From: Gammaproteobacteria bacterium
GTDB taxonomy: Bacteria > Pseudomonadota > Gammaproteobacteria > Steroidobacterales > Rariloculaceae
Assembly: GCA_022826245.1 (NCBI GenBank)
Contig: JAJDVG010000054.1
Coordinates: 1 to 49,676, forward strand
Direction of reading: 5' to 3'
Length of the DNA stretch: 49,676 nt
The position numbers and the translations under genes are program-made. This document shows, piece by piece, positions 20,112-29,339 of the stretch. Numbering within the stretch: the stretch's first letter is position 1; every line of letters starts with the position of its first letter. The notes below the pieces were generated by a model, which saw only the letters and a list, made by a program, of their open reading frames with translations, made no database searches and was not told the origin of the DNA.

Positions 20112-22334
20112 TCAGTTGGCAGTGGCGGCCTGTGCGGTCGCCGCCTGGAGTTCCGGCGGACCGAATTCCTCGTCGCCCGCCTCGAGCTTGCCGACCCTGC
20201 ACAACAGCCCGCGTAGCTGGTAGGTGCCCATCTGCGGGTCGAACGGCGCGCGGTTGTCGGTCAGGACGTTGGCGTTCGATTCCCAGATGCCGTAGTCGGG
20301 ACCGTCGCGCTCGGGGAACCACCAGCCGTGCTCGCAGTGGACGACGCGCGGCTCGATGCGGTCGGTCACTTTCGCCTTCTGCTTGATGCGCCCGCGGCGC
20401 GACTCGATCCACATCCACTCGCCGTCCTCGATGCCGTACTCGGCAGCCGTATCCGGGTGGATCTCGGCGAGCGGTTCGGGATGCCCCCTGCGGCACAGCG
20501 GCAACTGCCGGTGCTCGGAGTTGAAGAACACCGAGATTCGTCCACCGGTCGTGAGCACGAGCGGGTACTTCTCGGCGACGTCGGGCGTCGAGAGCGGGCT
20601 CTCGGGGGGCTCTTCGTAGTAGGGCAACGGTTCGTAGCCCATCGCTTCGAAACGCGTCGAGTACAGTTCGAGTTTCCCGGTCGGCGTCTTGAAACCCTCG
20701 GTCTCGTACTTGCGGTATTTCTGCGGCACGTGAATCCAGCCCTGCTCGGCCAGCCCCCTGAAATTGACCGACTGGCCGCCGTTCTCGAGCATCTGGTCGA
20801 GCACGTCCTCGACCGATTCCTGGCAGACCGGAAGGTCCATGCGCCGCGCGAGTTCGACGAAGATCTCCTCGTCCGACTTGCACTCGCCGATCTGCACGAC
20901 CTTCTGCTGACCCATGACGACGTTGCCCGCGATCGTCGGCAGGGCCGCGATCTGGTTGAGTTCCGGCCAGGACGCGGCGGGCAGCACGATGTCGGCGAGT
21001 TCCGCCGTCGGCGTCATGAACAGATCCGCGCAGACCATGTAGTCGAGCTTCATGAGCGCTTCGTAGACGAGCTTCGTGTTGGCGTAGGTCGTCAATGTGT
21101 TGTTGCCGAACACGAGGAAGGCCCGCACGCGGTAAGGCTCCCCGTAGAGCATTGCATCGATCAGCGACGGAATGTGGCAGGCGGGCAGATCCGCGCCCTC
21201 GCCGCAGAGCATCTTGTACTTTTCGTAGCCGAGCCGCTTCTTCTCGACCTCCGGATCGAGGTTCTCGATGAGGCTCGGGAAGCGTCCGGCGCCCTTCATG
21301 CCGAAGATCCAGCCGCCGGGGACGTCGATGTTGCCGGTGAGCGCCGGAATCAACGACAGCGCGCGCACCGTCTGTATGGTGTTCGGCGTGTGCTCGATCG
21401 CGCAGCCCCACTCGAGCATGGCGGGCTTGAGTTCCGCAAAGAGCCTGGCCGCTGCGCGGATCTTGTCGGCCGGCACCCAGGTGATCGGCTCGGCCCACTC
21501 GGGCGTGAACTCGTGCACGTGGGCGGCGAGCTCCTCGAAGCCGTGCGTGTAGTTCTCGCAGAACTCGCGGTCGTAGAGATCTTCGTTGATGATGACGTTG
21601 ATGAAGGCGAGCGCGAGCGCGTCGTCGGTGCCGGGGCGAACCTGCAGCCAGAGTTCGGCCTTGCGCGCCACGACGGTCTGACGGGGATCGATCGTGATGA
21701 TGCGCGGCTTGCTCAGCAGCGACTCGCGCACGTTGAAGCGCGTCTCGCCGTCCGGACCCGAATGCGGGGGATTGTGCCCCCAGTACATGATGAGTTCGGG
21801 GTCGACGTCGCCGGTGAAGTCGCACACGGGCAGGTCGCCCATAGTCTGAATGCAGGTGTTGACGCGCGGATGGAAGCACTGCGCGAACCCGGGCTCGCAC
21901 CAGTTCGGCGTGCCGAGCGCGTGGCCGAAGCGCGAGACCCAGCGGATATGGTGGCGGCCCGTGCCCGTGCCCATCGCGATCGATTCAGGCCCGGTTTCCT
22001 CGCGGATGGCGAGCACGCGTTCGGAGATTTCGTCGAGCGCCTCGTCCCAGGTGATCCGTTCCCATTTGCCCGAGCCGCGCGGTCCGATGCGCCGTTGCGG
22101 GTACTTGAGCCGGTCCGGATGGTAGACGAGCTCCGTCGTTGCGGCGCCGATCGGGCAGAGCTTGCCGTGGTTCAACGGGCCTTCGGGATCGCCCTCGACC
22201 TTGAGCAGTTCGCCGTCGCTGACGTGCATGAGCGTGCTGCAGCCGCCGTGGCAGCTACGGCACACGCTCTTGAGAACCTTTACGTTGCCCGGCTCTTCGC
22301 TCGTGGTTCGGGGGGAGATGATTGCTGCGCTCAA
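20112..22334 (-). CDS. Molybdopterin oxidoreductase with N-terminal [4Fe-4S] site
   Basis: This is a bis-molybdopterin guanine dinucleotide enzyme of the DMSO reductase family, 740 residues. The N-terminal cluster motif CRSCHGGC with a later Cys in GKLCPIG binds a [4Fe-4S] cluster, then come the molybdopterin-binding domains and the C-terminal dinucleotide-binding domain (GWWFPE region). A Cys in WCEPGFAQCF is a candidate molybdenum ligand; this is inference. No Tat signal is seen, so it is probably cytoplasmic. The TTG at 22334 is chosen because GAGGAG lies 6 bp upstream. It is divergent from the transhydroxylase-like genes, so the two Mo enzymes may be co-regulated. Its reaction is unknown. 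Confidence 0.85.
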   Translation of the reverse strand: MSAAIISPRTTSEEPGNVKVLKSVCRSCHGGCSTLMHVSDGELLKVEGDPEGPLNHGKLCPIGAATTELVYHPDRLKYPQRRIGPRGSGKWERITWDEALDEISERVLAIREETGPESIAMGTGTGRHHIRWVSRFGHALGTPNWCEPGFAQCFHPRVNTCIQTMGDLPVCDFTGDVDPELIMYWGHNPPHSGPDGETRFNVRESLLSKPRIITIDPRQTVVARKAELWLQVRPGTDDALALAFINVIINEDLYDREFCENYTHGFEELAAHVHEFTPEWAEPITWVPADKIRAAARLFAELKPAMLEWGCAIEHTPNTIQTVRALSLIPALTGNIDVPGGWIFGMKGAGRFPSLIENLDPEVEKKRLGYEKYKMLCGEGADLPACHIPSLIDAMLYGEPYRVRAFLVFGNNTLTTYANTKLVYEALMKLDYMVCADLFMTPTAELADIVLPAASWPELNQIAALPTIAGNVVMGQQKVVQIGECKSDEEIFVELARRMDLPVCQESVEDVLDQMLENGGQSVNFRGLAEQGWIHVPQKYRKYETEGFKTPTGKLELYSTRFEAMGYEPLPYYEEPPESPLSTPDVAEKYPLVLTTGGRISVFFNSEHRQLPLCRRGHPEPLAEIHPDTAAEYGIEDGEWMWIESRRGRIKQKAKVTDRIEPRVVHCEHGWWFPERDGPDYGIWESNANVLTDNRAPFDPQMGTYQLRGLLCRVGKLEAGDEEFGPPELQAATAQAATAN

Positions 22335-22405
22335 TGCCGGCTCCTCTTCAATTGTCCGCTGTCCGCGACCGATCCGGTTGGTGAAGGATATCAGACCGCC
22401 TCGTG

Positions 22406-22424
22406 GCGATCGATTCAGGCCCGG
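22406..22424. repeat. 19-bp direct repeat shared with coding sequence
   Basis: GCGATCGATTCAGGCCCGG occurs here, in the region between the two molybdoenzyme genes, and exactly again at 21976-21994 inside the minus-strand molybdoenzyme gene. It could be a regulator-binding sequence or a small duplication. Confidence 0.5.
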
Positions 22425-22549
22425 CCGCGAGACCCTCGATCCTTTACCGCCGTGGGTCAAACCCGTAACCTTGCAAGCCGCAGCGGATCTGCGTCTGGCA
22501 ATCTGCCGCCGTTCGGACCGGGTCCTTCAAAGAGGGAAGGCGAAGCTCA

Positions 22550-25500
22550 ATGAACAGAATCGGGGAAAAACTCAGCACGGTCGCATTCCTGGCGTTGTTG
22601 TACGGCGTCGGCCTTGCGATCAGGTTTACAGCCTCGCGCTACCCGCAGTACAGGGAGCGCCTCAGGGAACATGACCTGACGGCCCAGATCCGGGCCAAGG
22701 AAGGTCCGGGCCGCTACTACGTTTTCTCCGACGGCAAGGTTTCGTCGCGAGGCGGCATTCACCCGAACCCGGACGTCGTCGTCACGTTCAAGACGGCTCG
22801 GCTCGCCTTTCGGATCTTCACCCATCCCGACGACCAGCTCGGCAGGATCAACGCGGCGAAGCAGTTCAGCATGACGCTGGACGGGCCGGAAGAGAAGGCG
22901 CTCTGGTTCATGTTTACGCTCGAGCAGTTGGTGCACGTGCGCTGGACTCACGGAGTCGACGCCGGCAACGGCGAGACGCGCTACTGCAACATGGCCAACG
23001 GCGGTCCGATGTTCGTGTATGTCAAGGACGGCAGGATCGTGCGCATGACGCCGATCAGTTTCGACGACAAGGACGCCCAGCCCTGGAGCATAGAGGCCAG
23101 GGGCAAGACATTCACGCCGCCGCGCAAGACCTCGCTCGCGCCGCACGGCCAGAACGTCAAGTCGACGATCTATTCGCCCGACCGGATTCTCCATCCGATG
23201 AAGCGCGTGGACTTCGATCCCGACGGCGAACGCAACCCGCAGAACCGGGGCGTGTCCGGTTACGAGCGCATAAGCTGGGACGAAGCGCTCGACATCGTCG
23301 CGAACGAAATCAAGCGGCAGAAGACGGTTCACGGCCCGGGCTCGATCGCCTGCAGTCACCCGTCGCACCACGCCTGGGGGAACATCGGCTACTACCTGAG
23401 CGCGCTGCGCAAGTTCGAGAACGCCGTCGGCATGACCGAGGTGCACCACAATCCCGATAGCTGGGAAGGCTGGTACTGGGGCGCGGCGCACCACTGGGGC
23501 GGATCCATGCGGGTCGGCCAGTCGGAGACCTACGGGACGGTGGAGGATTGCCTCAAGGACGCCGAAATGGTCGTCTTCTGGTCGAGCAATCCCGAATCGA
23601 ACAGCGGCGCCTACGGCGCGCTCGAGGGCACGGTCAGGCGGCAGTGGCTCAACGAGGCCGGGATCAAGCTCGTCCACATCGATCCCTATTACAACGACTC
23701 GATCCAGTTGCTGGGCGGCAAGTGGATCGCGCCGCGCCCCACATCGAGTCCGGCGCTCGCGATCGCGATCGCCTACGTCTGGATCACGGAAGGGACCTAC
23801 GACAAGGACTACATCCGAACGCACACGCACGGTTTCGACAAGTGGCGCGACTACGTGCTCGGCGCATCCGACGGTATCCCGAAGTCCCCGGAATGGCAGG
23901 AAGCGGAGACCGGCGTTCCGGCCAGCGACGTGCGTGCGCTTGCCCGCGAGTGGGCGAGCAGGAACACCTATCTCGGCGCCGGCGCCTGGGGCAACGGCCA
24001 CGGCGGCGCCTGCCGCAACGCGACCGGTATCCAGTGGGCGCGCACGATGGTCTGCCTCATCGCGATGCAGGGGCTCGGCAAGCCCGGCGTCAACATGGGC
24101 AACCTGCAGTGGGGCACGCCGCTCGACTTCAACTTCTATTTTCCGGGCTATGCCGACGGCGGCATGTCGGGCGATCTGGCCAAGACGGCGATGTCGGTGG
24201 CGCTCTATCAGCGCATGCCGCAATTGCCGTCGGTCAACACGAACACCCAGGTCATCCCGCGCATGCAGCTTCCCGAGGCGATCATGGAGGGCAAGGCCGA
24301 AGGTTATGCCTGGGACGGCAAGAGCATCGAAGCGCAGTTCACGAAGATCTCCTACCCGAAGCCCGGCTTCTCCCCGGTGCACATGCTCTACAAGTACGGC
24401 GGCTCGCTGATCGCGACGATGCCGAACAGCAACCGCTACATCAACATGTTCCGGCACCCGAATCTCGAGTTCATGGTCAACCAGAACATCTGGTTCGAGG
24501 GGGATACGAAGTTCGCCGACATCATCCTGCCGGCCTGCACGAACTTCGAGCGCTTCGACATCAGCGAATGGGCCGGTCTCGGGGGATACGCCCATCACGG
24601 AGAGCAGCAGCTCAACCACCGGGTCATCACCTTCCAGCACAAGTGCATCGAGCCTCTCGGCGAGTCGAAATCCGATTTCTGGATCTTCCAGAAGCTTTGC
24701 GAGCGGCTCGGGCTCGGAGCCTACTTCACGGAAGGCGTGGGCGAACTCGGCTGGGCCAAGCGCCAGTTCGATGCATCCGACCTGCCGAAGCTCATATCGT
24801 GGAAGGAGTTCATTCGCCGCGGTTACTTCGTCGTTCCGGCCGAGAAGGAGGAACACAGGGCGCCGCTGTCCTGGAACTGGTTCTACGAAGGCCGCAGGAA
24901 GGACGTGCCGGAGCCGATGCCGCTGCCGTCGGACTATTCCGAGGAGTACCTGAAGGGGCTGCAGACCCAGACGGGCAAGATCGAGTTCGATTGCGAGAGC
25001 CTCAAGCGTTTCGATCCCGACAGCGAAGACCGGCCGAGCATCGCGAAGTACCAGCGGCCGGCCGAAAGCCCGAACGCGGCCGGTTACGAGGACTTCCCGC
25101 TGCAGCTTATCTCGCCGCACCCGCGTTTCACCTTCCACACCCAGGGCGACGGCAAGGACAGCTTCCTGAACGACATACCGGACCACCGCGTGCTCGTCGA
25201 CGGCTACTACTACTGGATCCTGCGCATCCATCCGGAGGACGCCGCCGCGCGCGGCATTCGCGAGAACGATCTCGTCAGGCTCTACAACGCGCGCGGTTCG
25301 GTTCTCTGCGCCGCCAGGCTCACGCACCGGATGCTCCGGGGCGTGGTGCACTCCTTCGGCTCGTCCGCCGTCTACGATCCCATCGGCGAACCGGGGAACT
25401 CGACCGACCGCGGCGGCTGCGTGAACGTGCTGTCGTCGAGCAGGTCGCAGATCCGCAAGGCGCATTCGATGGGCGCGAGCTGTTGCCTGATCGAAGTCGA

Positions 25501-25564
25501 GAAGTGGAGCGCGGGCGAGATGGCCGAGCCGGTGCCGGAGCCCGAGCAACGGGCCGTCGCCTGA
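22550..25564 (+). CDS. Transhydroxylase-like Mo enzyme, large subunit, with SCP2-like N-terminus
   Basis: The 1004-residue protein aligns from about residue 140 onward with pyrogallol-phloroglucinol transhydroxylase large subunit (Pelobacter TthL, about 875 residues). Landmarks are [13 protein letters not shown] (His273 and Tyr281, matching His144 and Tyr152), NPDSWEGW (Asp303, Mo-ligand Ser304, Trp305, matching Asp174-Ser175-Trp176), YFPGYADGG (Tyr534, likely Tyr404), and [16 protein letters not shown]. There is no iron-sulfur motif in this subunit, as in TthL. The extra N-terminus has a hydrophobic segment (about 9-26) and an SCP2-like sterol-carrier domain (about 45-130, [10 protein letters not shown]...). 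It would transfer or remove hydroxyls on a polyphenol; the exact substrate is inferred. The small subunit follows after 31 bp. Confidence 0.85.
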   Translation: MNRIGEKLSTVAFLALLYGVGLAIRFTASRYPQYRERLREHDLTAQIRAKEGPGRYYVFSDGKVSSRGGIHPNPDVVVTFKTARLAFRIFTHPDDQLGRINAAKQFSMTLDGPEEKALWFMFTLEQLVHVRWTHGVDAGNGETRYCNMANGGPMFVYVKDGRIVRMTPISFDDKDAQPWSIEARGKTFTPPRKTSLAPHGQNVKSTIYSPDRILHPMKRVDFDPDGERNPQNRGVSGYERISWDEALDIVANEIKRQKTVHGPGSIACSHPSHHAWGNIGYYLSALRKFENAVGMTEVHHNPDSWEGWYWGAAHHWGGSMRVGQSETYGTVEDCLKDAEMVVFWSSNPESNSGAYGALEGTVRRQWLNEAGIKLVHIDPYYNDSIQLLGGKWIAPRPTSSPALAIAIAYVWITEGTYDKDYIRTHTHGFDKWRDYVLGASDGIPKSPEWQEAETGVPASDVRALAREWASRNTYLGAGAWGNGHGGACRNATGIQWARTMVCLIAMQGLGKPGVNMGNLQWGTPLDFNFYFPGYADGGMSGDLAKTAMSVALYQRMPQLPSVNTNTQVIPRMQLPEAIMEGKAEGYAWDGKSIEAQFTKISYPKPGFSPVHMLYKYGGSLIATMPNSNRYINMFRHPNLEFMVNQNIWFEGDTKFADIILPACTNFERFDISEWAGLGGYAHHGEQQLNHRVITFQHKCIEPLGESKSDFWIFQKLCERLGLGAYFTEGVGELGWAKRQFDASDLPKLISWKEFIRRGYFVVPAEKEEHRAPLSWNWFYEGRRKDVPEPMPLPSDYSEEYLKGLQTQTGKIEFDCESLKRFDPDSEDRPSIAKYQRPAESPNAAGYEDFPLQLISPHPRFTFHTQGDGKDSFLNDIPDHRVLVDGYYYWILRIHPEDAAARGIRENDLVRLYNARGSVLCAARLTHRMLRGVVHSFGSSAVYDPIGEPGNSTDRGGCVNVLSSSRSQIRKAHSMGASCCLIEVEKWSAGEMAEPVPEPEQRAVA

Positions 25565-25595
25565 CGGGCGCGTCACTGTACGCGGGGCAAGACGC

Positions 25596-26441
25596 ATGAA
25601 GAAGTGGAATCTGATCGTCGATGTGGCCAACTGCACGAACTGCAATCTGTGCACGCTGGCCAATCAGGACGAGCACGTCGGCAACGAGTTCGAAGGCTAC
25701 AGCGCGCCGATGCCGAAGCACCACAACCGGTGGATCGACATCCTCTGCCGCGAGCGCGGATCGGGGCCGGTAATGGATGTCGCTTACCTGCCCATGCTGT
25801 GCCAGCACTGCGACGATGCGCCGTGCATCGCGGCGGCCGAGAACGACGCCGTGACCAAGCGCCCGGACGGCATCGTGCACATCGATCCCGTCAAGGCAAA
25901 GGGCCAGAAAGCCATCGCCGATGCCTGTCCCTATGGCGCCGTGCGCTGGAACGAGGAGCTCGAGCTTCCGCAGCACTGGTTCTTCGACGCGCACCTGCTC
26001 GACAGGGGCTGGGAGGAACCGCGTTGCGCGCAGGTCTGCGCAAGCAACGCGCTCAAGGCCGTCAAGGTGACCGACGAGGAAATGGCCGAAATCAAGTCAC
26101 GCGAGGGGCTCCGCGAACTGAAGCCCGAGGCGGCGACACGGCCGCGCGTGCACTACAAGAACCTGCACCGCTACACGCACGAGTTCATCGGCGGAACGAT
26201 CATCCGGACCGTGGACGGCGTGACCGACTGCGTCGCCGATGCGACGATCCGGGTTGACAGTGCGGGTTCGGTCGTCGGCGAAGCGGTGACCGACGCTTAC
26301 GGCGAGTTCAAGATCGACCATCTGGAGCCCGACAGCGGCCGCTACGGTGTCGTCATCGAAGTGGACGGCGCCGAAGCCAAACGCCTCGACGTCGATCTCG
26401 GCAAGAGCGTCTACCTCGGCAGGATCGATCTCGCGGCCTGA
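25596..26441 (+). CDS. Transhydroxylase-like iron-sulfur subunit
   Basis: The 281-residue partner of the preceding Mo subunit has ferredoxin-type motifs (Cys13, 16, 19; Cys69, 72, 77; Cys111; Cys144, 148) and a C-terminal beta-sandwich (about 185-281, GVTDCVADATIRVDSAG..., EFKIDHLEPDSGRY) like that of Pelobacter TthS. The fourth Cys of the first motif is absent (CTNCNLCTLANQDEH). The CxxC expected before AHLLD is replaced in QHWFFDAHLLD. Two [4Fe-4S] clusters are therefore predicted rather than three. It lacks a Tat signal, in keeping with a cytoplasmic enzyme. Confidence 0.87.
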   Translation: MKKWNLIVDVANCTNCNLCTLANQDEHVGNEFEGYSAPMPKHHNRWIDILCRERGSGPVMDVAYLPMLCQHCDDAPCIAAAENDAVTKRPDGIVHIDPVKAKGQKAIADACPYGAVRWNEELELPQHWFFDAHLLDRGWEEPRCAQVCASNALKAVKVTDEEMAEIKSREGLRELKPEAATRPRVHYKNLHRYTHEFIGGTIIRTVDGVTDCVADATIRVDSAGSVVGEAVTDAYGEFKIDHLEPDSGRYGVVIEVDGAEAKRLDVDLGKSVYLGRIDLAA

Positions 26442-26452
26442 GCGGCAGCCGG

Positions 26453-26776
26453 TCAGCGTTCCAGATACTGCAGCTTGTCCTCGACTTCCTGCCAGTCGTC
26501 GGCGTCGTCCGGCGGCTCTTTGGCGTGGGCGAGCACCGGCCATTCCTGCGAGAGTTCCGCATTGAGCTCGAGCATGTTCTCCTGGCCATCGGGGACATCG
26601 TCTTCGGACACGATGGCCTCGACGGGACACTCGGGCTCGCAGAGCGTGCAATCGATACACTCCTCGGGGTCGATCACGAGCATGTTCGGCCCTTCGTGAA
26701 AGCAGTCGACGGGACACACCTCCACACAGTCGGTGTACTTGCACTTGATGCAGCTTTCAAGAACGAGAAAGGTCAT
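26453..26776 (-). CDS. fdxA: 7Fe ferredoxin
   Basis: The 107-residue protein has the FdxA pattern: Cys9, Cys17 and Cys50 for the [3Fe-4S] cluster and Cys21, Cys40, Cys43 and Cys46 for the [4Fe-4S] cluster, with the long acidic C-terminal tail of this family. It is a small cytoplasmic electron carrier. AAGGA lies 9 bp before the start. Its stop is 11 bp from the stop of the transhydroxylase-like small subunit on the other strand. It might serve the nearby P450 or Mo enzymes, but that is a guess. Confidence 0.95.
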   Translation of the reverse strand: MTFLVLESCIKCKYTDCVEVCPVDCFHEGPNMLVIDPEECIDCTLCEPECPVEAIVSEDDVPDGQENMLELNAELSQEWPVLAHAKEPPDDADDWQEVEDKLQYLER

Positions 26777-26994
26777 TGCATCGATTCCTTGAACGCAGGA
26801 GGCGGCAGCCGCGGATTTTCCTACAAAAGCCGGCGTGTTCCAAGCATGAAAGCTGCGTCGTCCGGATCGCCCGCGACGCGCGTCCGGTCGCTCGTTGCGC
26901 GAAACGCACGGGCGCCGGGCGTCGCGCCCATTTGCATTACGTAAAGCACAGGGGCGACCATATGCGTGGAATTGCCAAGTCGGAGTATCGAGTC

Positions 26995-27909
26995 ATGTCG
27001 AAGATCGCAGTCGTCGCGGCCGGCGCCGCGCTGCTCACGGTTTTTGGAACCGGCGTGGCGCAGCCGCCCGGAATTACCATGGAAATGATCAGAAGGGCGC
27101 TGCCGCTGGAGGGAGCGCCGCTCGCGGTACCCGGGGCCTACGAAGTCGTTTCGGAACCCGCGTTCGAATCGCCGGGGCACGTCGTACATCGCCCTGCGGG
27201 CCTTGCCGCGTTTCCGGACGAAGACACGCTGCCGGTCGTGGTCTGGGGTAACGGCGGCTGCGCGATAAACAGCACGCAATACGGCGAGTTTCTCACGACG
27301 ATCGCCTCGCACGGATTCCTCGTGCTGGCAACAGCCGCCGTCGAAGGCGAGGATCGCCGTCAGTCCAATGCCGACGACCTGCGTGCGGCGATCGACTGGG
27401 CCGAAACCGAGAACGGCCGTGCCGGCGGACCGCTCGAAGGCAAGGTCGCGACGGACCGCGTCGCTGTCATGGGCCAGTCCTGCGGGGGCTTTCTGTCCGT
27501 AGCGCTCGGTACCGATCCGCGTGTCGGCACGATCGGTGTCTTCAACTCGGGTGTCCAGCCCGCCAACCCGGACGGACCCGCGGGTCCGTTCCCGACCACG
27601 GATTCGCTCGCGGAGTTGCACGGCCCCGTGCTGCTGATCAACGGTCACGAGGTTGACTTCATGATGGAGGCCTCGTACGCAAACTTCGAGATTATCGATC
27701 ACGTGCCGGTTTTCTACGGTGCGCGCCATAATGCCGGGCACACCGCGACGGTGTTCCATCCGGGCGGCGGCGAGTACGCGAACGTCGCGTCGAATTGGCT
27801 CCGCCTGCACTTCAAGGGCGACGAGGAAGCGGGCGCGATGTTCACCGGTCCGGATTGCGGGCTCTGCACGAACCCGAACTGGGATACGGACTCGAAAGGG
27901 CTCGACTAG
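26995..27909 (+). CDS. Exported alpha/beta hydrolase
   Basis: The 304-residue protein has a signal peptide (MSKIAVVAAGAALLTVFGTG, cleavage near VAQ). The catalytic triad can be read as Ser162 (GQSCGG), Asp221 (NGHEVDF) and His249 (HNAGHT). Its compact form with VVWGNGGC before the triad resembles dienelactone-hydrolase or chlorophyllase-like esterases; the substrate is unknown. ATG 26995 is preferred because GGAG is 9 bp upstream; ATG 26962 is an alternative. A Cys pair near the C-terminus (DCGLC) may form a disulfide. Confidence 0.78.
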   Translation: MSKIAVVAAGAALLTVFGTGVAQPPGITMEMIRRALPLEGAPLAVPGAYEVVSEPAFESPGHVVHRPAGLAAFPDEDTLPVVVWGNGGCAINSTQYGEFLTTIASHGFLVLATAAVEGEDRRQSNADDLRAAIDWAETENGRAGGPLEGKVATDRVAVMGQSCGGFLSVALGTDPRVGTIGVFNSGVQPANPDGPAGPFPTTDSLAELHGPVLLINGHEVDFMMEASYANFEIIDHVPVFYGARHNAGHTATVFHPGGGEYANVASNWLRLHFKGDEEAGAMFTGPDCGLCTNPNWDTDSKGLD

Positions 27910-27934
27910 CGCGGATAGTTCATCGCGGGGATGC

Positions 27935-28044
27935 GGGGAGTCGCACTACCGCTCGCTTGAGACACGCGGTGAATACGTCCCTGTACGCTCCGCGCGCGCA
28001 TCCCTGCGCGCGAGGGTCTCAAGCGAGCGGTAGTACGCCTCCCC
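27935..28044. repeat. 110-bp palindromic repeat element, copy 3 (inverted)
   Basis: This is the same element as at 40-149 and 170-279, in opposite orientation and 27.7 kb away, lying between two convergent genes. It keeps the 110-bp length, the two-position arm asymmetry and the inner GCGCGC-AGGGAT-GCGCGC hairpin (minus-strand view). Against copy 2, four left-arm bases differ and all four are compensated in the right arm. The rest of the gap to 28180 shows no supported gene. Confidence 0.88.
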
Positions 28045-28180
28045 TTGACGTCGGCGTGAACATGATGCGAGCGGTCACTCCGGCGCCGACGGTACGCACC
28101 TGCTGGCATCGAGTCGCCCTCACGCCGAGCAAGCTCGAAGCGTACCGGGACGACACGATGCGATCGGTCGCGTTGGCCGT

Positions 28181-29227
28181 TTAGGGGCCGATCGAGCGGC
28201 GCGCGATGTCGAGGTCGCAGGTGTTCGGCAGCAACTCGAGGTGGGGGGCGTAGCGCCATTGCCGCGTATCGGTCACGGGTTCGGCCAGGTACTCGGGATC
28301 TTCGAGCACGTAACTGATCTGTAGCGTGCGGCCGTCGTCGAGCAGTTCGTAGCGCTCCACGATGTGCTTCTGGGCTCCGTTCGGGATGCCGCTGCCGTTG
28401 CCGAAACCGTGATCGTCGAAGAGCGTCGTGTCGACGACGAGCACATCGCCCTCCCAGTGGCCGATCGAGTGGCCCTGGTTCGTGCGCGGGCCGTTCTCGG
28501 GGTGGCCGCGGCCGTCCATGTAGACCGTGCGGTCGATCTCCCAGTATTCCTCGCGCAGCGTGATCGTGTCGTCGTCATTGAAAATGATCTCGTGCAGGTA
28601 GGGAGTACTCAGGCTGTCGGGCACGGGCGGCGGCACGCACTCGATGAACGGGTCGTTGGCGACATCGAAGTTTGCCGCGATGGCCATGGCCTTTTCGGTC
28701 AGAGGCAGGTGCGTCGCGGCCTGGGTCCGGTCGTACGGGCTGCCGAGCGCCTGCCAGATGCCTTCGATGTTCGTCGCCCTCGCGTTCGGGTCCTCGGCAG
28801 GCCGGCCCGATACGACGAGCGGCGAGCCGTCGCCGGCGGTGATCGCGCGCAGCGACATGAACTTGCGGTCGGGGTTGCGGTCCGGATTGCCGCGCACCGT
28901 GACGGCGTCTCCGGGTTGCAGCGTGTCCGGCTGCCAGCCGCGCCGCGTGAGCGCGGGCGTCGAACTCGTTTCGATTTCCCACTCGACGGTCTCGCCGTTC
29001 TCGCCCTCGGTCTCGACGTAGATGAAGACGTGGGGATTGGCCCAGTCGACACGCGTCACTTCGCCGAAGAATGCGACCGTCTCGTCGAGGAAATTGACCG
29101 CGTGATGATGAGCGAGCAGAGTCATCGGCGCCGCGACGCCGAGGACGGCCACGCCGGCCAGGTACGTTCGGATGTGTTTCACAGCTCGTTTCCCCGCACG
29201 TTTGCGCAACCTGAAGTTGTCAGACAA
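28181..29227 (-). CDS. Exported DUF6152-like hypothetical protein
   Basis: The 348-residue protein has an N-terminal signal (HIRTYLAGVAVLGVAAPMTLLAHHHAV). A DUF6152-like domain (about 40-135) contains FGEVTRVDWANPHVFIYVE. The C-terminal part (about 145-345) contains IGHWEGDVLVVDTTLF and is related to the protein encoded at 40086-41216. The TTG at 29227 has GGGAG 5-6 bp upstream; a GTG at 29182 is an alternative giving a shorter signal. No function is known. Confidence 0.75.
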   Translation of the reverse strand: MSDNFRLRKRAGKRAVKHIRTYLAGVAVLGVAAPMTLLAHHHAVNFLDETVAFFGEVTRVDWANPHVFIYVETEGENGETVEWEIETSSTPALTRRGWQPDTLQPGDAVTVRGNPDRNPDRKFMSLRAITAGDGSPLVVSGRPAEDPNARATNIEGIWQALGSPYDRTQAATHLPLTEKAMAIAANFDVANDPFIECVPPPVPDSLSTPYLHEIIFNDDDTITLREEYWEIDRTVYMDGRGHPENGPRTNQGHSIGHWEGDVLVVDTTLFDDHGFGNGSGIPNGAQKHIVERYELLDDGRTLQISYVLEDPEYLAEPVTDTRQWRYAPHLELLPNTCDLDIARRSIGP

Positions 29228-29339
29228 TTCTACTCCCTTCGGCGCCGAAGGATAGCCCCGAACCGCGGGCGCAGGGCGCTCGGGCCAAAGGCTTGCTGCA
29301 TAATGGGCGCCGATTCGGGACGAGGTCGGGAGTTTTCAG

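Noticed and set aside
20328..22553. A 741-codon open frame antisense to the minus-strand molybdoenzyme
   Set aside because: The minus-strand frame carries the iron-sulfur motif and Mo-enzyme domains; the other is a shadow.
22547..25663. A 1038-codon open frame antisense to the transhydroxylase-like gene
   Set aside because: The plus-strand protein matches a known enzyme over its whole length with active-site residues; the antisense frame shows no recognisable domain.
26937..26944. TTACGTAA palindrome before the exported hydrolase
   Set aside because: Eight bases alone are too short to claim an operator and no second half-site or repeat was seen.
28059..28184. Short open frame after the palindromic element, ending at 28184
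   Set aside because: No ribosome binding site or family resemblance, and it overlaps the end of the convergent DUF6152-like gene.
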